Of a stretch of 64,000 bases of DNA, positions 1-8,176 are shown one piece after another. The translations under genes and the position numbers were made by a program. Numbering within the stretch: the stretch's first letter is position 1; each line of letters begins with the position of its first letter. This stretch comes from an uncultured Spirochaetia bacterium (GTDB taxonomy: Bacteria; Spirochaetota; Spirochaetia; SZUA-6; Bin103). A model generated the notes under the pieces. The model searched no databases and was not told where the DNA came from. It was given only the letters and a program-made list of their open reading frames with translations. The stretch spans positions 977,752-1,041,751 of the forward strand of contig CATQHW010000001.1 in the NCBI GenBank assembly GCA_958296075.1, written 5' to 3'.

Positions 1-697
1 CCACGATGCGCCGCAGCCAGATCTGCAACACGTGCTTCTCCTGGTCCCTGATGTAGATGAGCGAGTCTAACCAGGAGTTCCAGTGCGCGACGGCGCTCCA
101 CAGGCCGATCGTGGCTATGACCGGCAGGCACATCGGCGTGATGATGCGGAACAGCACGACGAACTCGTTGGCGCCGTCGATCCGCGCCGAGTCTTCGATT
201 TCCGCCGGAATCGTCATGAGAAAGTTGCGCATGATCAGCAGCGAGAACGCCGGCGCCAGTTCGCTCAGGATGAAGACCAGCCGGTTGTCGATCAGCCTCA
301 GACTACGGACCAGCAGGTAGGTCGGGATCAGGCCGCCCGAGAAGAATATCGTGAAGACGAAGATCGACGTGTAGAAGGTGCGGTGCGGCAGGTACTTCTT
401 TGACAGCGGATAGGCGGCGCACAGCAGCACCATCAGCGTCGCCGCCGTGCCGACGACGGTGCGGAAGATCGTGTTGTAGTAACCATAGAAGAGACTGCTG
501 TCGGCGAACAGCGCCTCGTAGGACTTGGTGGAGAAGGGGCGCGGCCACAGCATCACGTTGCTCAGGTACGCGCTCGATCCGTGCGTGAAGGAGACGGCAA
601 GCAGGTTGACGAACGGAAACAGAATGGTGAGAGAGAACAGGACCAGGAACAGGCCGTTGCCCAGCCCGAATACCCGTTCGCTCGTGCTGCGGACCAT
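1..697 (-). CDS. ytcP: Carbohydrate ABC transporter permease, YtcP/AraQ type (3' end outside window)
   Basis: Inner-membrane permease of a CUT1-type sugar or oligosaccharide importer; it pairs with the LplB-type permease just upstream. The reading frame runs off the left edge, so only about 232 residues are visible out of the usual 290-300. An N-terminal membrane segment, the RTVVGTAATLMVLL segment and the EAA loop (E-DSARIDGA, about residue 173) match binding-protein-dependent permeases. The ATG is 10 bases after the stop of the upstream permease and is preceded by a GGCGG-type Shine-Dalgarno, indicating co-transcription. It is closely similar in design to the permease at 12560-13483. Substrate cannot be read from the sequence; no binding protein or ATPase is visible next to it. 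Confidence 0.88.
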   Translation of the reverse strand, partial: MVRSTSERVFGLGNGLFLVLFSLTILFPFVNLLAVSFTHGSSAYLSNVMLWPRPFSTKSYEALFADSSLFYGYYNTIFRTVVGTAATLMVLLCAAYPLSKKYLPHRTFYTSIFVFTIFFSGGLIPTYLLVRSLRLIDNRLVFILSELAPAFSLLIMRNFLMTIPAEIEDSARIDGANEFVVLFRIITPMCLPVIATIGLWSAVAHWNSWLDSLIYIRDQEKHVLQIWLRRIV

Positions 698-707
698 TCG
701 CCGCCGC

Positions 708-1679
708 CTACCAGATCCCGTAGTCGCCGAACTTCTTGACGACGCGATTGACGGTCACCACCAGGATCAGGCCGATCACGTTCTTGAAGAGCCCGGTAGC
801 TGCGGCAAGGCTGTAGTTCAACTCCTCCAGACCGACGCGGAAGACGTACGTGTCGATGATGTCGGCGACCTCGTAGACCGCCGGATGGTAGAGATTTAAG
901 ATCGGATTGAAGCCTGCTTCCAGGATGTCTCCCACCCGCAGGATGAAGAGGATCATGATGACCGGCATGATCGACGGTACCGTGATGCTCCAGGCTCGGC
1001 GGAGCTTGCCGGCGCCATCGATGATCGCCGACTCGTGTAGCTGCGGATCGACGCCAGCGATCGCCGCCAGATAGATGATCGATTCCCACCCCACCTGCTG
1101 CCACACGCCGGATGTGATCAGCACCGTCACGAACCAGTCGACGTCGACCAAAAAGTGGATCGCCCCCCCCCCCAACGCCTTGATGATCGAGTTGACCACG
1201 CCGGTCGACGGGGACAGGATGGTGCGGATCACGCCGGCCAGGACGATCCATGACAGAAAGTGCGGCAGATAACTGATCGTCTGCACGGTGCGCTTGAAGT
1301 GGCGCTGGCGCACCTCGTTGAGGAGCAGCGCCAGGATGATCGGCGCCGGAAAGCCCCAGAGCAGCCGGTACAGGCTGATGAGGAGCGTGTTGCGGAACAC
1401 CCTGCCAAAGTCGGTCGTCCCGTTGAACAAGCGTATGAACCAATGCAGGCCGACCCATTCGCTGCCCAAGATACCGTCCCAAAGCCGGTACTTCTTGAAC
1501 GCGATGATGATCCCGTACATCGCGCCGTACTTGAAGATGATGGTCCAGACCAGCGCCGCCGCCAGCAGGGCGAACAGGTAACGGTGGCGGTAGTAGCGCT
1601 GCAGGATCGACGGACGATTGAGCGTAACGGTGCGGGCGTCCCGCACGGCGGTAGCGGGATCGGCTTGCGGCAGCGCCAT
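708..1679 (-). CDS. lplB: Carbohydrate ABC transporter permease, LplB type
   Basis: Inner-membrane subunit of a CUT1 sugar importer (323 aa, normal family length). The first about 35 residues are cytoplasmic and basic; membrane segments start near residue 37. The ISYLPHFLSW motif (about 138-147) and the EAA loop ESAIIDGAGKLRRAW (about 217-231) are typical of the LplB subfamily. It precedes the YtcP-type permease by 10 bases. The paralog at 11567-12553 has the same layout. An 11-base G tract (coding strand, 1163-1173) lies in the non-conserved loop ALGGGA, where one-base slippage would truncate the protein. LplB/YtcP-family importers often use a shared MsmX-like ATPase encoded elsewhere, which would explain the missing ATPase; that is family knowledge, not seen here. 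Confidence 0.92.
   Translation of the reverse strand: MALPQADPATAVRDARTVTLNRPSILQRYYRHRYLFALLAAALVWTIIFKYGAMYGIIIAFKKYRLWDGILGSEWVGLHWFIRLFNGTTDFGRVFRNTLLISLYRLLWGFPAPIILALLLNEVRQRHFKRTVQTISYLPHFLSWIVLAGVIRTILSPSTGVVNSIIKALGGGAIHFLVDVDWFVTVLITSGVWQQVGWESIIYLAAIAGVDPQLHESAIIDGAGKLRRAWSITVPSIMPVIMILFILRVGDILEAGFNPILNLYHPAVYEVADIIDTYVFRVGLEELNYSLAAATGLFKNVIGLILVVTVNRVVKKFGDYGIW
1163..1173. repeat. 11-base poly-C/poly-G tract inside the lplB gene
   Basis: Eleven uninterrupted C on the plus strand (G on the coding strand) within codons for Leu-Gly-Gly-Gly-Ala. The gene is in frame with exactly 11 bases. Tracts this long are known slippage sites in phase-variable genes, and also common sequencing-error sites. 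Confidence 0.9.
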
Positions 1680-1733
1680 CCGGGGCCGACGCTACCACCG
1701 CGCGCGGGGCGCGGTCAACCGGTCGGGCCTGCC

Positions 1734-2897
1734 TCAGCGGGTGAAGTCGCGGGTCAGATCGAGCGCCAGAGCGCGGAAGTCGGTGACCCGGTGGCAGGTG
1801 ATCAGGTTCGTGTCGTGCTGACTGGCGCCGCCCACCGAGGTCCGCGACAGGACGATCAGATCGTCGCCGTCGATCAGGTTGGAGGCGTAGCTGAACGACT
1901 CGGTCATCTTGCGGCTCATCGCCACGCAGCCGGCCTGGAACCAGTTCTGCGCGTCGGCGCTGTAGATCAAGAGGAGGATGCGGCGCTCGTTGGCGACGAT
2001 GCCGCGAAAGCCGATCTCCCGCAGATGGTCGTTGACCGGCGTGAACGTGTCGGAGACCGGATTCACGCAGGTCCAGAACAGATCGGAGACCGGATCGTAG
2101 ACGACGTGGAACTTGCACTGACCGCCGGGCATGGGGCAGTACTGGCTGAACCGGTAGCTCATGGTGCGGCCGTCGTCGTGCAGGTCGCAGATGGCGGCCA
2201 GGCCGACGGTGGCGCGCCCCAGCACGTGCAGGCGCAACAGATTGCGCAGCCGGCCGCGCACCGAGATCAGGTTGCCTTCGATCCAGCAGTCCTCGGTGCC
2301 GGTCTCCGGCGGATAGGCAAAGGTGTTCATAGGGTGCGGGGCGCCGGGAAACCGCTCCATCGGCGACGCCCGCCACGCCGCCGGATCGAGCAGGTCGCGG
2401 CTCAGGTCGCCGGCCATCACGAACGACTCCCAGGAAGAGCGCCCGCCGCCGGAGCGGCCCACGCGCGGACAGGTCTCGAACGCGCGATAGACCTGACCGT
2501 CCTGGAACGTCACGGCGGTCGGCGCGCCGTGGCTGCGCCGGTCGCACACCGCGACCGCTGGCGTCCAGGTGTGGCCGCCGTCCTCGGACCGGCTGATGAC
2601 CACCTCCCGCGACTGGCGCCGGTTGCCGATCATGTAGAGCGCGCCGCCGTGCACGAAGCAGCTCGGCCAGATGATGTCGGTGCGGCCGCGCAGCTCCCAG
2701 GTCCGACCGCCGTCCGCGCTCGCGCGCACCTCGGTCTGATCGGCCAGCGTCTCAGTGTACGGCTTGGGCTGAAACCACTCGTACGACGCCGCCATCTCCC
2801 CGCCGGGCAGCCGGACGATCCCGGGCGAACCGGCAAAGTGCATCTCCTTGTCGGGCGACTCCGCCACGACCACGTAATCCTGCGCCAACGGTTGCAT
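1734..2897 (-). CDS. Sialidase-like BNR-repeat protein
   Basis: Predicted six-bladed beta-propeller of the sialidase/neuraminidase superfamily (387 aa). Two Asp-boxes are visible, SADGGRTW at residues 60-67 and SEDGGHTW at 104-111, each marking a propeller blade. No signal peptide is apparent, so it may be cytoplasmic. Homologs next to sugar transporters are usually annotated as exo-sialidase or unknown glycoside hydrolase; I cannot confirm the arginine triad of true sialidases by eye, so substrate is open. A Shine-Dalgarno-like AAAGGGGAC precedes the ATG. It lies downstream of a hairpin that ends the preceding operon and 54 bases upstream of the lplB-like permease, so it probably starts a separate unit with the transporter: import plus processing of a glycan. 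Confidence 0.75.
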   Translation of the reverse strand: MQPLAQDYVVVAESPDKEMHFAGSPGIVRLPGGEMAASYEWFQPKPYTETLADQTEVRASADGGRTWELRGRTDIIWPSCFVHGGALYMIGNRRQSREVVISRSEDGGHTWTPAVAVCDRRSHGAPTAVTFQDGQVYRAFETCPRVGRSGGGRSSWESFVMAGDLSRDLLDPAAWRASPMERFPGAPHPMNTFAYPPETGTEDCWIEGNLISVRGRLRNLLRLHVLGRATVGLAAICDLHDDGRTMSYRFSQYCPMPGGQCKFHVVYDPVSDLFWTCVNPVSDTFTPVNDHLREIGFRGIVANERRILLLIYSADAQNWFQAGCVAMSRKMTESFSYASNLIDGDDLIVLSRTSVGGASQHDTNLITCHRVTDFRALALDLTRDFTR

Positions 2898-2943
2898 CGC
2901 TGTCCCCTTTCGGCCATCGCGGCCGATTCGATCCGAATACGAA

Positions 2944-2978
2944 GAGAGCCGGGCCCGCCGATCGCCGGCCCGGCTCTC
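2944..2978 (-). terminator. Hairpin terminator after the PhyH gene
   Basis: Perfect 12-bp inverted repeat GAGAGCCGGGCC / GGCCCGGCTCTC with an 11-base loop, beginning two bases past the stop codon of the PhyH gene at 2980. Read on the minus strand it is followed by a modestly T-rich stretch. It marks the end of the seven-gene operon that starts near 10140. Confidence 0.75.
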
Positions 2979-2979
2979 C

Positions 2980-3921
2980 CTAAGATTTACCTCGCTTCGC
3001 CGGCCAGTCGGGGAGCGGAAAGGTCCCCTCCTCCACCGGGTCGGCCAGCGATCGGCGGCGCGCGCCGCGATTCCAGTGCCTGCGGCCCAGGAACAGGCGC
3101 CGGTAGCGGTCCGGCAGGTCCGCGACGAAGGCGTCGCTGAGTTCGCCGTCGTCCCAGCTCTGGTACATGGTGGGGGCGTAGCCGCAGATGACGATGGCGC
3201 GCTCCCGATCGCTGCGGACCTGGCCGGTGGCGTGGATGAGGGTTTCGCCGAACAGCAGGGTCGATCCGGCCGGCGCCACCACCTGATGGATCAGCGAGCG
3301 GTCGCGGTAGGCGCAGGCGATCAGCTCCTCCGCCGGCTGCGCGAGCTTGTGGCTGCCGGCGATGACCGTGGTGCCGCCGTCGTCCGGCCCCAGCTCGGTG
3401 AGGTTGGTCAGGGTCTTGACGAAGGTGCAGTGGAACAGGCCGCCGTCGCGGTGCGTCCCGAACGGCACGTCGGTGCCGCGGTGGAAGCCGAAGGTGGCGG
3501 GAGCCGACAGGTCCTGGTCCGGATCGCGGCGGTTGACGTGGGCGTTGACCTCCACGATACGCGCCTCGCTCCCCATCAGCTCCTCGGCCATGCCGACCAG
3601 CCGCGGGTGGCTGGCGTAGGCGGCGATGACCGGATCCGCCTCGACGATCGCGCCCAGGTAGACGTGATGCGGCTCTTCCTTGAGCAGGTTGGCGCCGCGT
3701 ACCCGCACCGGCGCGTCGCCGCTGCGGTCGCGGGCGGCGAGCAGGTCGCGCTTGAGCCGCTGCAGCGCCTCCAGAATGCATCCGGTCTCGTCCAGCGACA
3801 GCGTGCCGGGCACCACCACGTAGCCGTAGACCTCCAGGTGGAGGCGTTGCTCGGCGGTCAGCGCCGGGAACGGCCGCCGGAACTCGACGGCGTCCGGCGC
3901 GGCTCCGGCCGCCTCAGCCAT
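2980..3921 (-). CDS. Phytanoyl-CoA dioxygenase (PhyH) family protein
   Basis: Predicted non-haem Fe(II)/2-oxoglutarate oxygenase (313 aa). The iron-binding HxD is H157-R158-D159; the distal His is H230 in the segment TLLFGETLIHATG, followed by the Arg-rich segment RSDRERA that normally binds 2-oxoglutarate. The double-stranded beta-helix signature VIAGSHK is at about 187-192. It is the last gene of the operon, 31 bases after the DapA-like gene, and a strong hairpin follows. PhyH proteins hydroxylate many substrates, so the natural substrate is unknown; neighbours (lyase, oxidoreductase, lactonase) suggest oxidative handling of a sugar-acid-like or heterocyclic compound. The sequence is only distantly like the other six PhyH genes here. 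Confidence 0.85.
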   Translation of the reverse strand: MAEAAGAAPDAVEFRRPFPALTAEQRLHLEVYGYVVVPGTLSLDETGCILEALQRLKRDLLAARDRSGDAPVRVRGANLLKEEPHHVYLGAIVEADPVIAAYASHPRLVGMAEELMGSEARIVEVNAHVNRRDPDQDLSAPATFGFHRGTDVPFGTHRDGGLFHCTFVKTLTNLTELGPDDGGTTVIAGSHKLAQPAEELIACAYRDRSLIHQVVAPAGSTLLFGETLIHATGQVRSDRERAIVICGYAPTMYQSWDDGELSDAFVADLPDRYRRLFLGRRHWNRGARRRSLADPVEEGTFPLPDWPAKRGKS

Positions 3922-3952
3922 GAACCTCGACGCTCCGGTCGTCCCGGCGGCG

Positions 3953-4909
3953 CTATGCCGGCTGCGGCGGGCGGCGGGCGACCGGCGCCACGAGCGCCTC
4001 CCGCAGGGCCGCGCGCACCTGGGCCTTCTCCGCCTCGTCGAGCGGCAGCACCGGCTCGCGCATCAGCGGCGTCGAGAACACGCCGCGCTGATGGAGCGCT
4101 TCGTTCATCCGGGCGTGCGCTTCTCCCGACGGCTGGCCGATGCCGTAGATCGCCTCCGCCATCGGGAAGATGCGGTCCTGCAGGTCGCGCGTGCGCGCGA
4201 AGTCCTCCGCCTTCACCGCCCGCCACGCTTCGCAGATCAACTCCGGGATGCAGCCCGCAAAGCCGATCAGCGCGCCGTCGACGCCCACGTACATCGACGA
4301 CAGCAGGGACTCGTCATGGCAGGTCAGCAGCGACAGGTCCGGCGCGCGGCGGCGGAACAGGCGGCAGTCGCGCTCGTACAGCGCCATGTGTCGGGTGCCG
4401 GTCTTGAGGGCCTTCACGTTGGGAATCCGCGCCATCTCGATGACGGTCTCCGCCGGGTAGAACGCCTTGGTGGCGGCCGGATACAGGTGGATGACGATGC
4501 CGATGTCGATCGCCTCCGCCACGCGCTGAAAGAACCGCACCGGCGTCTCCGGCTTCATCCCGAACCGCAGCCAGTTGTGCGGCGGCATCAGCAGGATGCC
4601 GTCCGCGCCGGCGTCCTGGGCCGCCTGCGCGTGCTCGATCGCCTCCAGCGTCCCCTCGGCGGATACCCCGGAGATCACCAGCGCCTCGCCGGCGACCTCA
4701 CTCGCGATCACCTCGGTGACGCGCCGGCGCTCGGCGGGCGACAGCGAGGTGATCTCGCCCGTGTGGCCGTTGCAGACCAGTCCGCGGATCTCGTCGAAGC
4801 CGGCCAGCCAGCGCACGTAGCGGCGCAACTCCCCTTCGTTGATCGAGTAGTCGTCGTTCAGCGGCAGGCACGTCGCCGGGAAGATGTCGGTCCATCGATC
4901 GTCGCTCAT
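3953..4909 (-). CDS. Dihydrodipicolinate synthase / N-acetylneuraminate lyase family protein
   Basis: Class I aldolase-type TIM barrel (318 aa; family about 290-320). The NGHTGE motif (47-52) corresponds to the GTTGE loop, and the Schiff-base Lys is probably K169 in VKALKTGT. The usual YNxP tyrosine is replaced by a HLYP motif (Y143). Biosynthetic DapA is unlikely given the context; homologs in catabolic clusters act as lyases on 2-keto-3-deoxy sugar acids or related compounds. It lies 26 bases after the Uma2 gene and 31 bases before the PhyH gene in the same operon. The call to family is firm, the specificity is not. Confidence 0.85.
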   Translation of the reverse strand: MSDDRWTDIFPATCLPLNDDYSINEGELRRYVRWLAGFDEIRGLVCNGHTGEITSLSPAERRRVTEVIASEVAGEALVISGVSAEGTLEAIEHAQAAQDAGADGILLMPPHNWLRFGMKPETPVRFFQRVAEAIDIGIVIHLYPAATKAFYPAETVIEMARIPNVKALKTGTRHMALYERDCRLFRRRAPDLSLLTCHDESLLSSMYVGVDGALIGFAGCIPELICEAWRAVKAEDFARTRDLQDRIFPMAEAIYGIGQPSGEAHARMNEALHQRGVFSTPLMREPVLPLDEAEKAQVRAALREALVAPVARRPPQPA

Positions 4910-4935
4910 GGAGCCGTACGATACCAGGATCGCGG

Positions 4936-5691
4936 CTACGAAGTCTGTGGGTCGTCGTCGCCGCGTTCCCGCCGGCGCAGGGCCTCGAGCGCCGCCAAGC
5001 GCGCTTCCGCCTCCTGCCGCGCGACCTGTTCCCGATGCCGTTCCTGTTCGGCCCGTAGTCGTTGCCGTACGGCCTGTTCCCGCTCCCGCTCGGCTCGCTC
5101 CCGGCCCTCGCGGTTCTCCGCAAGGGAAAGCAGCTCCTCCCCGGTAACTGGATCACGAAAACGCAGCCCTCGCTCCGATGTCCGCAATTCCAGTCCGAGC
5201 ACCATGCTGTGCATGCTCCGGATGCCGTTCCCCGCGTCCGTTGCCGGCATCGGCGCGTAATCTCCGGAAGCGAGCCGCAGGCCCTGCAGGCGAGGCTGCA
5301 GATAGTCGCCGGTCGGATCGTACTGCCAGTACTCCTGCACGGCGAGCGCACGGTACCGCATGCGCTTGCGCCCCTGGTCTTCGCGGCGGGTACTCCGGGA
5401 GGTCACCTCCAGTACGAAGTCCGGGCCTTTCGGCTCTTGCCAGAGAAGATACGAGTGTCGGTCATGGTTCGGCGCTCCCATGACCACGAACACGTCCGGC
5501 GCCACGACCGCTTCGCGATTGCCCTGTTCGTAGTAGAGGAGCAGGTTGGCGGCGACGTACACGTCACGACGGTCGCGAAAGTAGTCCCGCAGCGCCTCGC
5601 GAGCGTATGCTATCGGCGTGAGCTGGTAGTCGCTTTCCGCCACCGGCTTGCCGTCGGAACTGGGATAGTCGACCGCGACGGGAGCGAGCAC
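4936..5691 (-). CDS. Uma2 family endonuclease-fold protein with coiled-coil tail
   Basis: Uma2/DUF820 proteins have a PD-(D/E)XK restriction-like fold and no well-established biological role. The N-terminal part contains the usual APDVFVV, PDFVLEV and YWQYDP segments. From about residue 200 to the end the protein is almost all Arg, Glu, Ala and Gln, a predicted coiled coil. I place the start at GTG 5691 because the matching copy at 21867 begins with the same SVLAP segment; no ATG lies near. It sits 29 bases after the PurA-like gene and 26 before the DapA-like gene, inside the operon. The 5' third is nearly the same in sequence as the fragment at 21867-22180. Confidence 0.8.
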   Translation of the reverse strand: MLAPVAVDYPSSDGKPVAESDYQLTPIAYAREALRDYFRDRRDVYVAANLLLYYEQGNREAVVAPDVFVVMGAPNHDRHSYLLWQEPKGPDFVLEVTSRSTRREDQGRKRMRYRALAVQEYWQYDPTGDYLQPRLQGLRLASGDYAPMPATDAGNGIRSMHSMVLGLELRTSERGLRFRDPVTGEELLSLAENREGRERAEREREQAVRQRLRAEQERHREQVARQEAEARLAALEALRRRERGDDDPQTS

Positions 5692-5720
5692 GGAGACTGC
5701 CGGGCGCCCCGACCGCCCGT

Positions 5721-7049
5721 TCAGCCGATCACGCCCGAACGGCCCTTGCTGACGCAGAGGTAGCGGACCGGCACGCCCACGAAGGACTCGACCCGATCGA
5801 TGAGCCGCCGCGCCCCGCGCGGCAGGTCGGCGCGCCGGCGCACGCCGTCGAGCGGACCGTCCACCGGCTCCAACTCCTCGTAGCGAGGCTGCACGTCGCC
5901 AAGGCGCCGCACGTTGGCGGGGACGCGGTCGATTCGCTCCGCGCCGAGCGAGTAGCCCACGCACACCCGCAGCTCGGAGAGCTTCGACAGCACGCCCAGA
6001 CCGGTCACGGCCAGAGCGGTGACTCCCGTCACCTGGGCGGTGTGCTTGAGGGCCACCAGATCGAGCCAGCCGATGCGCCTTGGCCGTCCGGTGGACGTGC
6101 CGTATTCGTTGCCGGCGTCTCTGACCCGGTCGGCCGCCGCTCCCCGGATCTCCGTCGGAAACGGACCCGCCCCCACCCTGCTCATGTACAGCTTGGCCAC
6201 GCCGACCACCTCGCCCAGGCAATCCGCGGTCAGACCGGTCCCGGCAAGCGCCCCGCCCGGCGAGCAGACGCTCGACGTGCAGAAGGGATAGGTGCCGAAG
6301 TCGACGTCGAGCAGCGCCGCGTGCGCGCCCTCGAACAGGATGTTCCTGCCGCTCCGCCACGCCGTGACCAGCAGGTGCGCGGTGTCGGTGATATAGGGAG
6401 CCAGCCGGCTCGCCCAGGCCGCGCACCGCTCGACCAACGGTTCGCTCGCAAGCCGCTCGAAGGGCAGGCCGGATTCGCCGGCAAGGGCGCCGAGCACGCC
6501 GTTCTTGAGCGAAACCAGGCGAGGAAGGCGCGAGCTCAGGTACGCCGGATCTTCGATGTCGGCCATGCGCACGGCCGTGACGCGATGGGCCTTGTCCGCG
6601 TAGCACGGGCCGATGCCGCGGCGCGTGGTGCCGAGCTCACCGTTCTCGCCGGACGCGAAGGCGCGGTCCATGAGCTCGTCCTCGATCTTGTGGTACGGCA
6701 TCACCACGTGGGCGCGATCGCTGATCGCCAGACGTTCCGGGTCGACCGCATACCCCTCGCGCTCGAGCTCGTCCATCTCCTCGATGAGCTGCGCGGGGTC
6801 CACGGCAGTCCCGTTGCCGATCACGTTGAGCACGCCGTCGCGCAGGATGCCGGACGGCATGAGGTGAAACGCCTGGCGCCGGGCGCCGATCCATACCGAA
6901 TGGCCGGCGTTGGCGCCGCCGTTGTAGCGGACCACCACGTCGAAGTCGCCGGCCAGGTAGTCGACGATCTGCCCCTTGCCCTCGTCCCCGAACTGCAGCC
7001 CGCAGATGCAGCAGCCGCTCGGTCCCCGCTCGATGCCGCGGTCGCTCAC
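5721..7049 (-). CDS. Adenylosuccinate synthetase-like ligase, divergent PurA paralog
   Basis: PurA normally joins aspartate to IMP using GTP. This 442-residue protein aligns end to end with the family. Kept: catalytic Asp in GDEGKG (D22, E. coli D13), K25 (K16), H50 in NAGH (H41) and the aspartate-binding Arg loop STGRPRR (319-325). Changed: the guanine-recognition TKLD motif is TGLG (349-352), the IMP-contact GAQG is GAHA (241-244), GTTGRGIGP is GTTRRGIGP (140-148), and the C-terminal STGPDR segment is SKGRSG. These changes suggest a different nucleotide donor and/or acceptor, with aspartate or a similar amino acid retained; that is inference. It is embedded in a sugar-type operon, 13 bases after the Gfo/Idh gene, not with purine genes. 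A degraded or functional canonical PurA cannot be excluded without an alignment. Confidence 0.85.
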   Translation of the reverse strand: MSDRGIERGPSGCCICGLQFGDEGKGQIVDYLAGDFDVVVRYNGGANAGHSVWIGARRQAFHLMPSGILRDGVLNVIGNGTAVDPAQLIEEMDELEREGYAVDPERLAISDRAHVVMPYHKIEDELMDRAFASGENGELGTTRRGIGPCYADKAHRVTAVRMADIEDPAYLSSRLPRLVSLKNGVLGALAGESGLPFERLASEPLVERCAAWASRLAPYITDTAHLLVTAWRSGRNILFEGAHAALLDVDFGTYPFCTSSVCSPGGALAGTGLTADCLGEVVGVAKLYMSRVGAGPFPTEIRGAAADRVRDAGNEYGTSTGRPRRIGWLDLVALKHTAQVTGVTALAVTGLGVLSKLSELRVCVGYSLGAERIDRVPANVRRLGDVQPRYEELEPVDGPLDGVRRRADLPRGARRLIDRVESFVGVPVRYLCVSKGRSGVIG

Positions 7050-7062
7050 GTGCGCGCTCCGT

Positions 7063-8175
7063 TCATCCGCCGGTCCGGTCTTCGTTCCTGGCGACGAAGT
7101 GGCCGGCGGCGCGCAGCGCCTCGACCCCCGACTCCGCCATGGTGACCGGAAAGCTTACCGGGCGGTTGCCCTGCAACTGCGACCGATAGATCGCCATGAT
7201 CATCTCCAGGGCACGGCGACCGGCGCGGCCGTCGCTGCGCAGCGCCGCCCTGCCCTCCAACGCGTCGAGCAGCTCATCGAGCGCGGCGGAGTAGGTCGAA
7301 GCCGCCGCCGGGCGCTCCACCGGCGCCTCGGCCAGTTCGCGCCACGCGAAGCCGCTGTCGGCCTCCACCTCGCCCGGCTGCGACCGGAACAGGTGGACCT
7401 GCTCGGCCTGCATGCGGATCACGCCGGTCGAGCCGCTCAGCAGGAACGAGTGCTGCTCGTAGTCGGTCAGCTCCGCGCCGTGCGCGATGGCGGTTACTCC
7501 CGACGCGAACTTGATGAACGCGGCGCTGAAGTCCTCCACCGCCCACGGGCGGGAACGCTGCTCGGCCATGCCGCACAGCCACTCGACCCTGCCCGCGAAC
7601 AGGTCGAGCATGTCGAAATAGTGGCTGAAGTCGTGCAGCAGCGGCCCCTCGTTGTCGCTCCGCCACGACGGCGCCGGCTTGCCGCCGTCCATCGAGCACT
7701 CGATGTAGTTCAACTCGCCGATGGCGCCGGCGGACAACAGCTCCCGGGCCTTGATCCACTCCGGGTTCCAGCGCCGGTTGTGGTTGATCTGCAACAGCAC
7801 GCCCGCGCGCTCGCACGCGGCGATCATCCGGTCGCATTCGCCCAGCGACAACGCCATCGGCTTCTCGCAGATGATCGCGCGCGTGGAGGGCGCCGCCGCG
7901 CAGTCCTCCACCATGCCGCAGTGCAACTCCGGATGGGTGGCGACGATGCAGATATCCGGCGCCGACTCCTCGAGCATCTGCCGGTAGTCGTGATACAGCG
8001 CCTCCACGCCGAAGCGCGCGCCGAACTCGACGAGCTTTTCGCGGCCGCGGTTGACGCCCGCCGCCAGCCGGCAGCGACCGCTCGCCGCCACGGCGGTCGC
8101 GTGGTTGTCCGGCCGGTCGCTGAAGGTGAACTGATAGCCGACGCGGCCGGTGCCGATCAACGCGACGTCATACAT
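7063..8175 (-). CDS. Gfo/Idh/MocA family oxidoreductase
   Basis: NAD(P)-dependent oxidoreductase (370 aa). The Rossmann start VALIGTGRVG is at residues 4-13, and the family hallmark EKP is at 104-106 with the catalytic Lys. The C-terminal domain contains HDFSHYFDML, where the family places catalytic His residues. Members act on sugars, inositols, sugar acids and pseudosugars. One base separates its start from the stop of the NHL-repeat gene, and the PurA-like gene follows after 13 bases, so translation is probably coupled. The substrate is probably the same molecule handled by the rest of the operon. Confidence 0.9.
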   Translation of the reverse strand: MYDVALIGTGRVGYQFTFSDRPDNHATAVAASGRCRLAAGVNRGREKLVEFGARFGVEALYHDYRQMLEESAPDICIVATHPELHCGMVEDCAAAPSTRAIICEKPMALSLGECDRMIAACERAGVLLQINHNRRWNPEWIKARELLSAGAIGELNYIECSMDGGKPAPSWRSDNEGPLLHDFSHYFDMLDLFAGRVEWLCGMAEQRSRPWAVEDFSAAFIKFASGVTAIAHGAELTDYEQHSFLLSGSTGVIRMQAEQVHLFRSQPGEVEADSGFAWRELAEAPVERPAAASTYSAALDELLDALEGRAALRSDGRAGRRALEMIMAIYRSQLQGNRPVSFPVTMAESGVEALRAAGHFVARNEDRTGG

Positions 8176-8176
8176 G

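Noticed and set aside
562..2547. A 661-codon open frame on the minus strand
   Set aside because: It runs across the lplB and sialidase-like genes out of frame and has only low-complexity Arg/Pro/Ala composition.
4936..6606. A longer Uma2 frame extending into the PurA-like gene
   Set aside because: The upstream 300 codons are the PurA-like gene in another frame; the true Uma2 start is set near 5691 by the matching copy at 21867.
5721..7049. Phage-type PurZ (2-aminoadenylosuccinate synthase)
   Set aside because: The catalytic Asp that PurZ enzymes lose is present (D22), and no phage or Z-genome genes are nearby.
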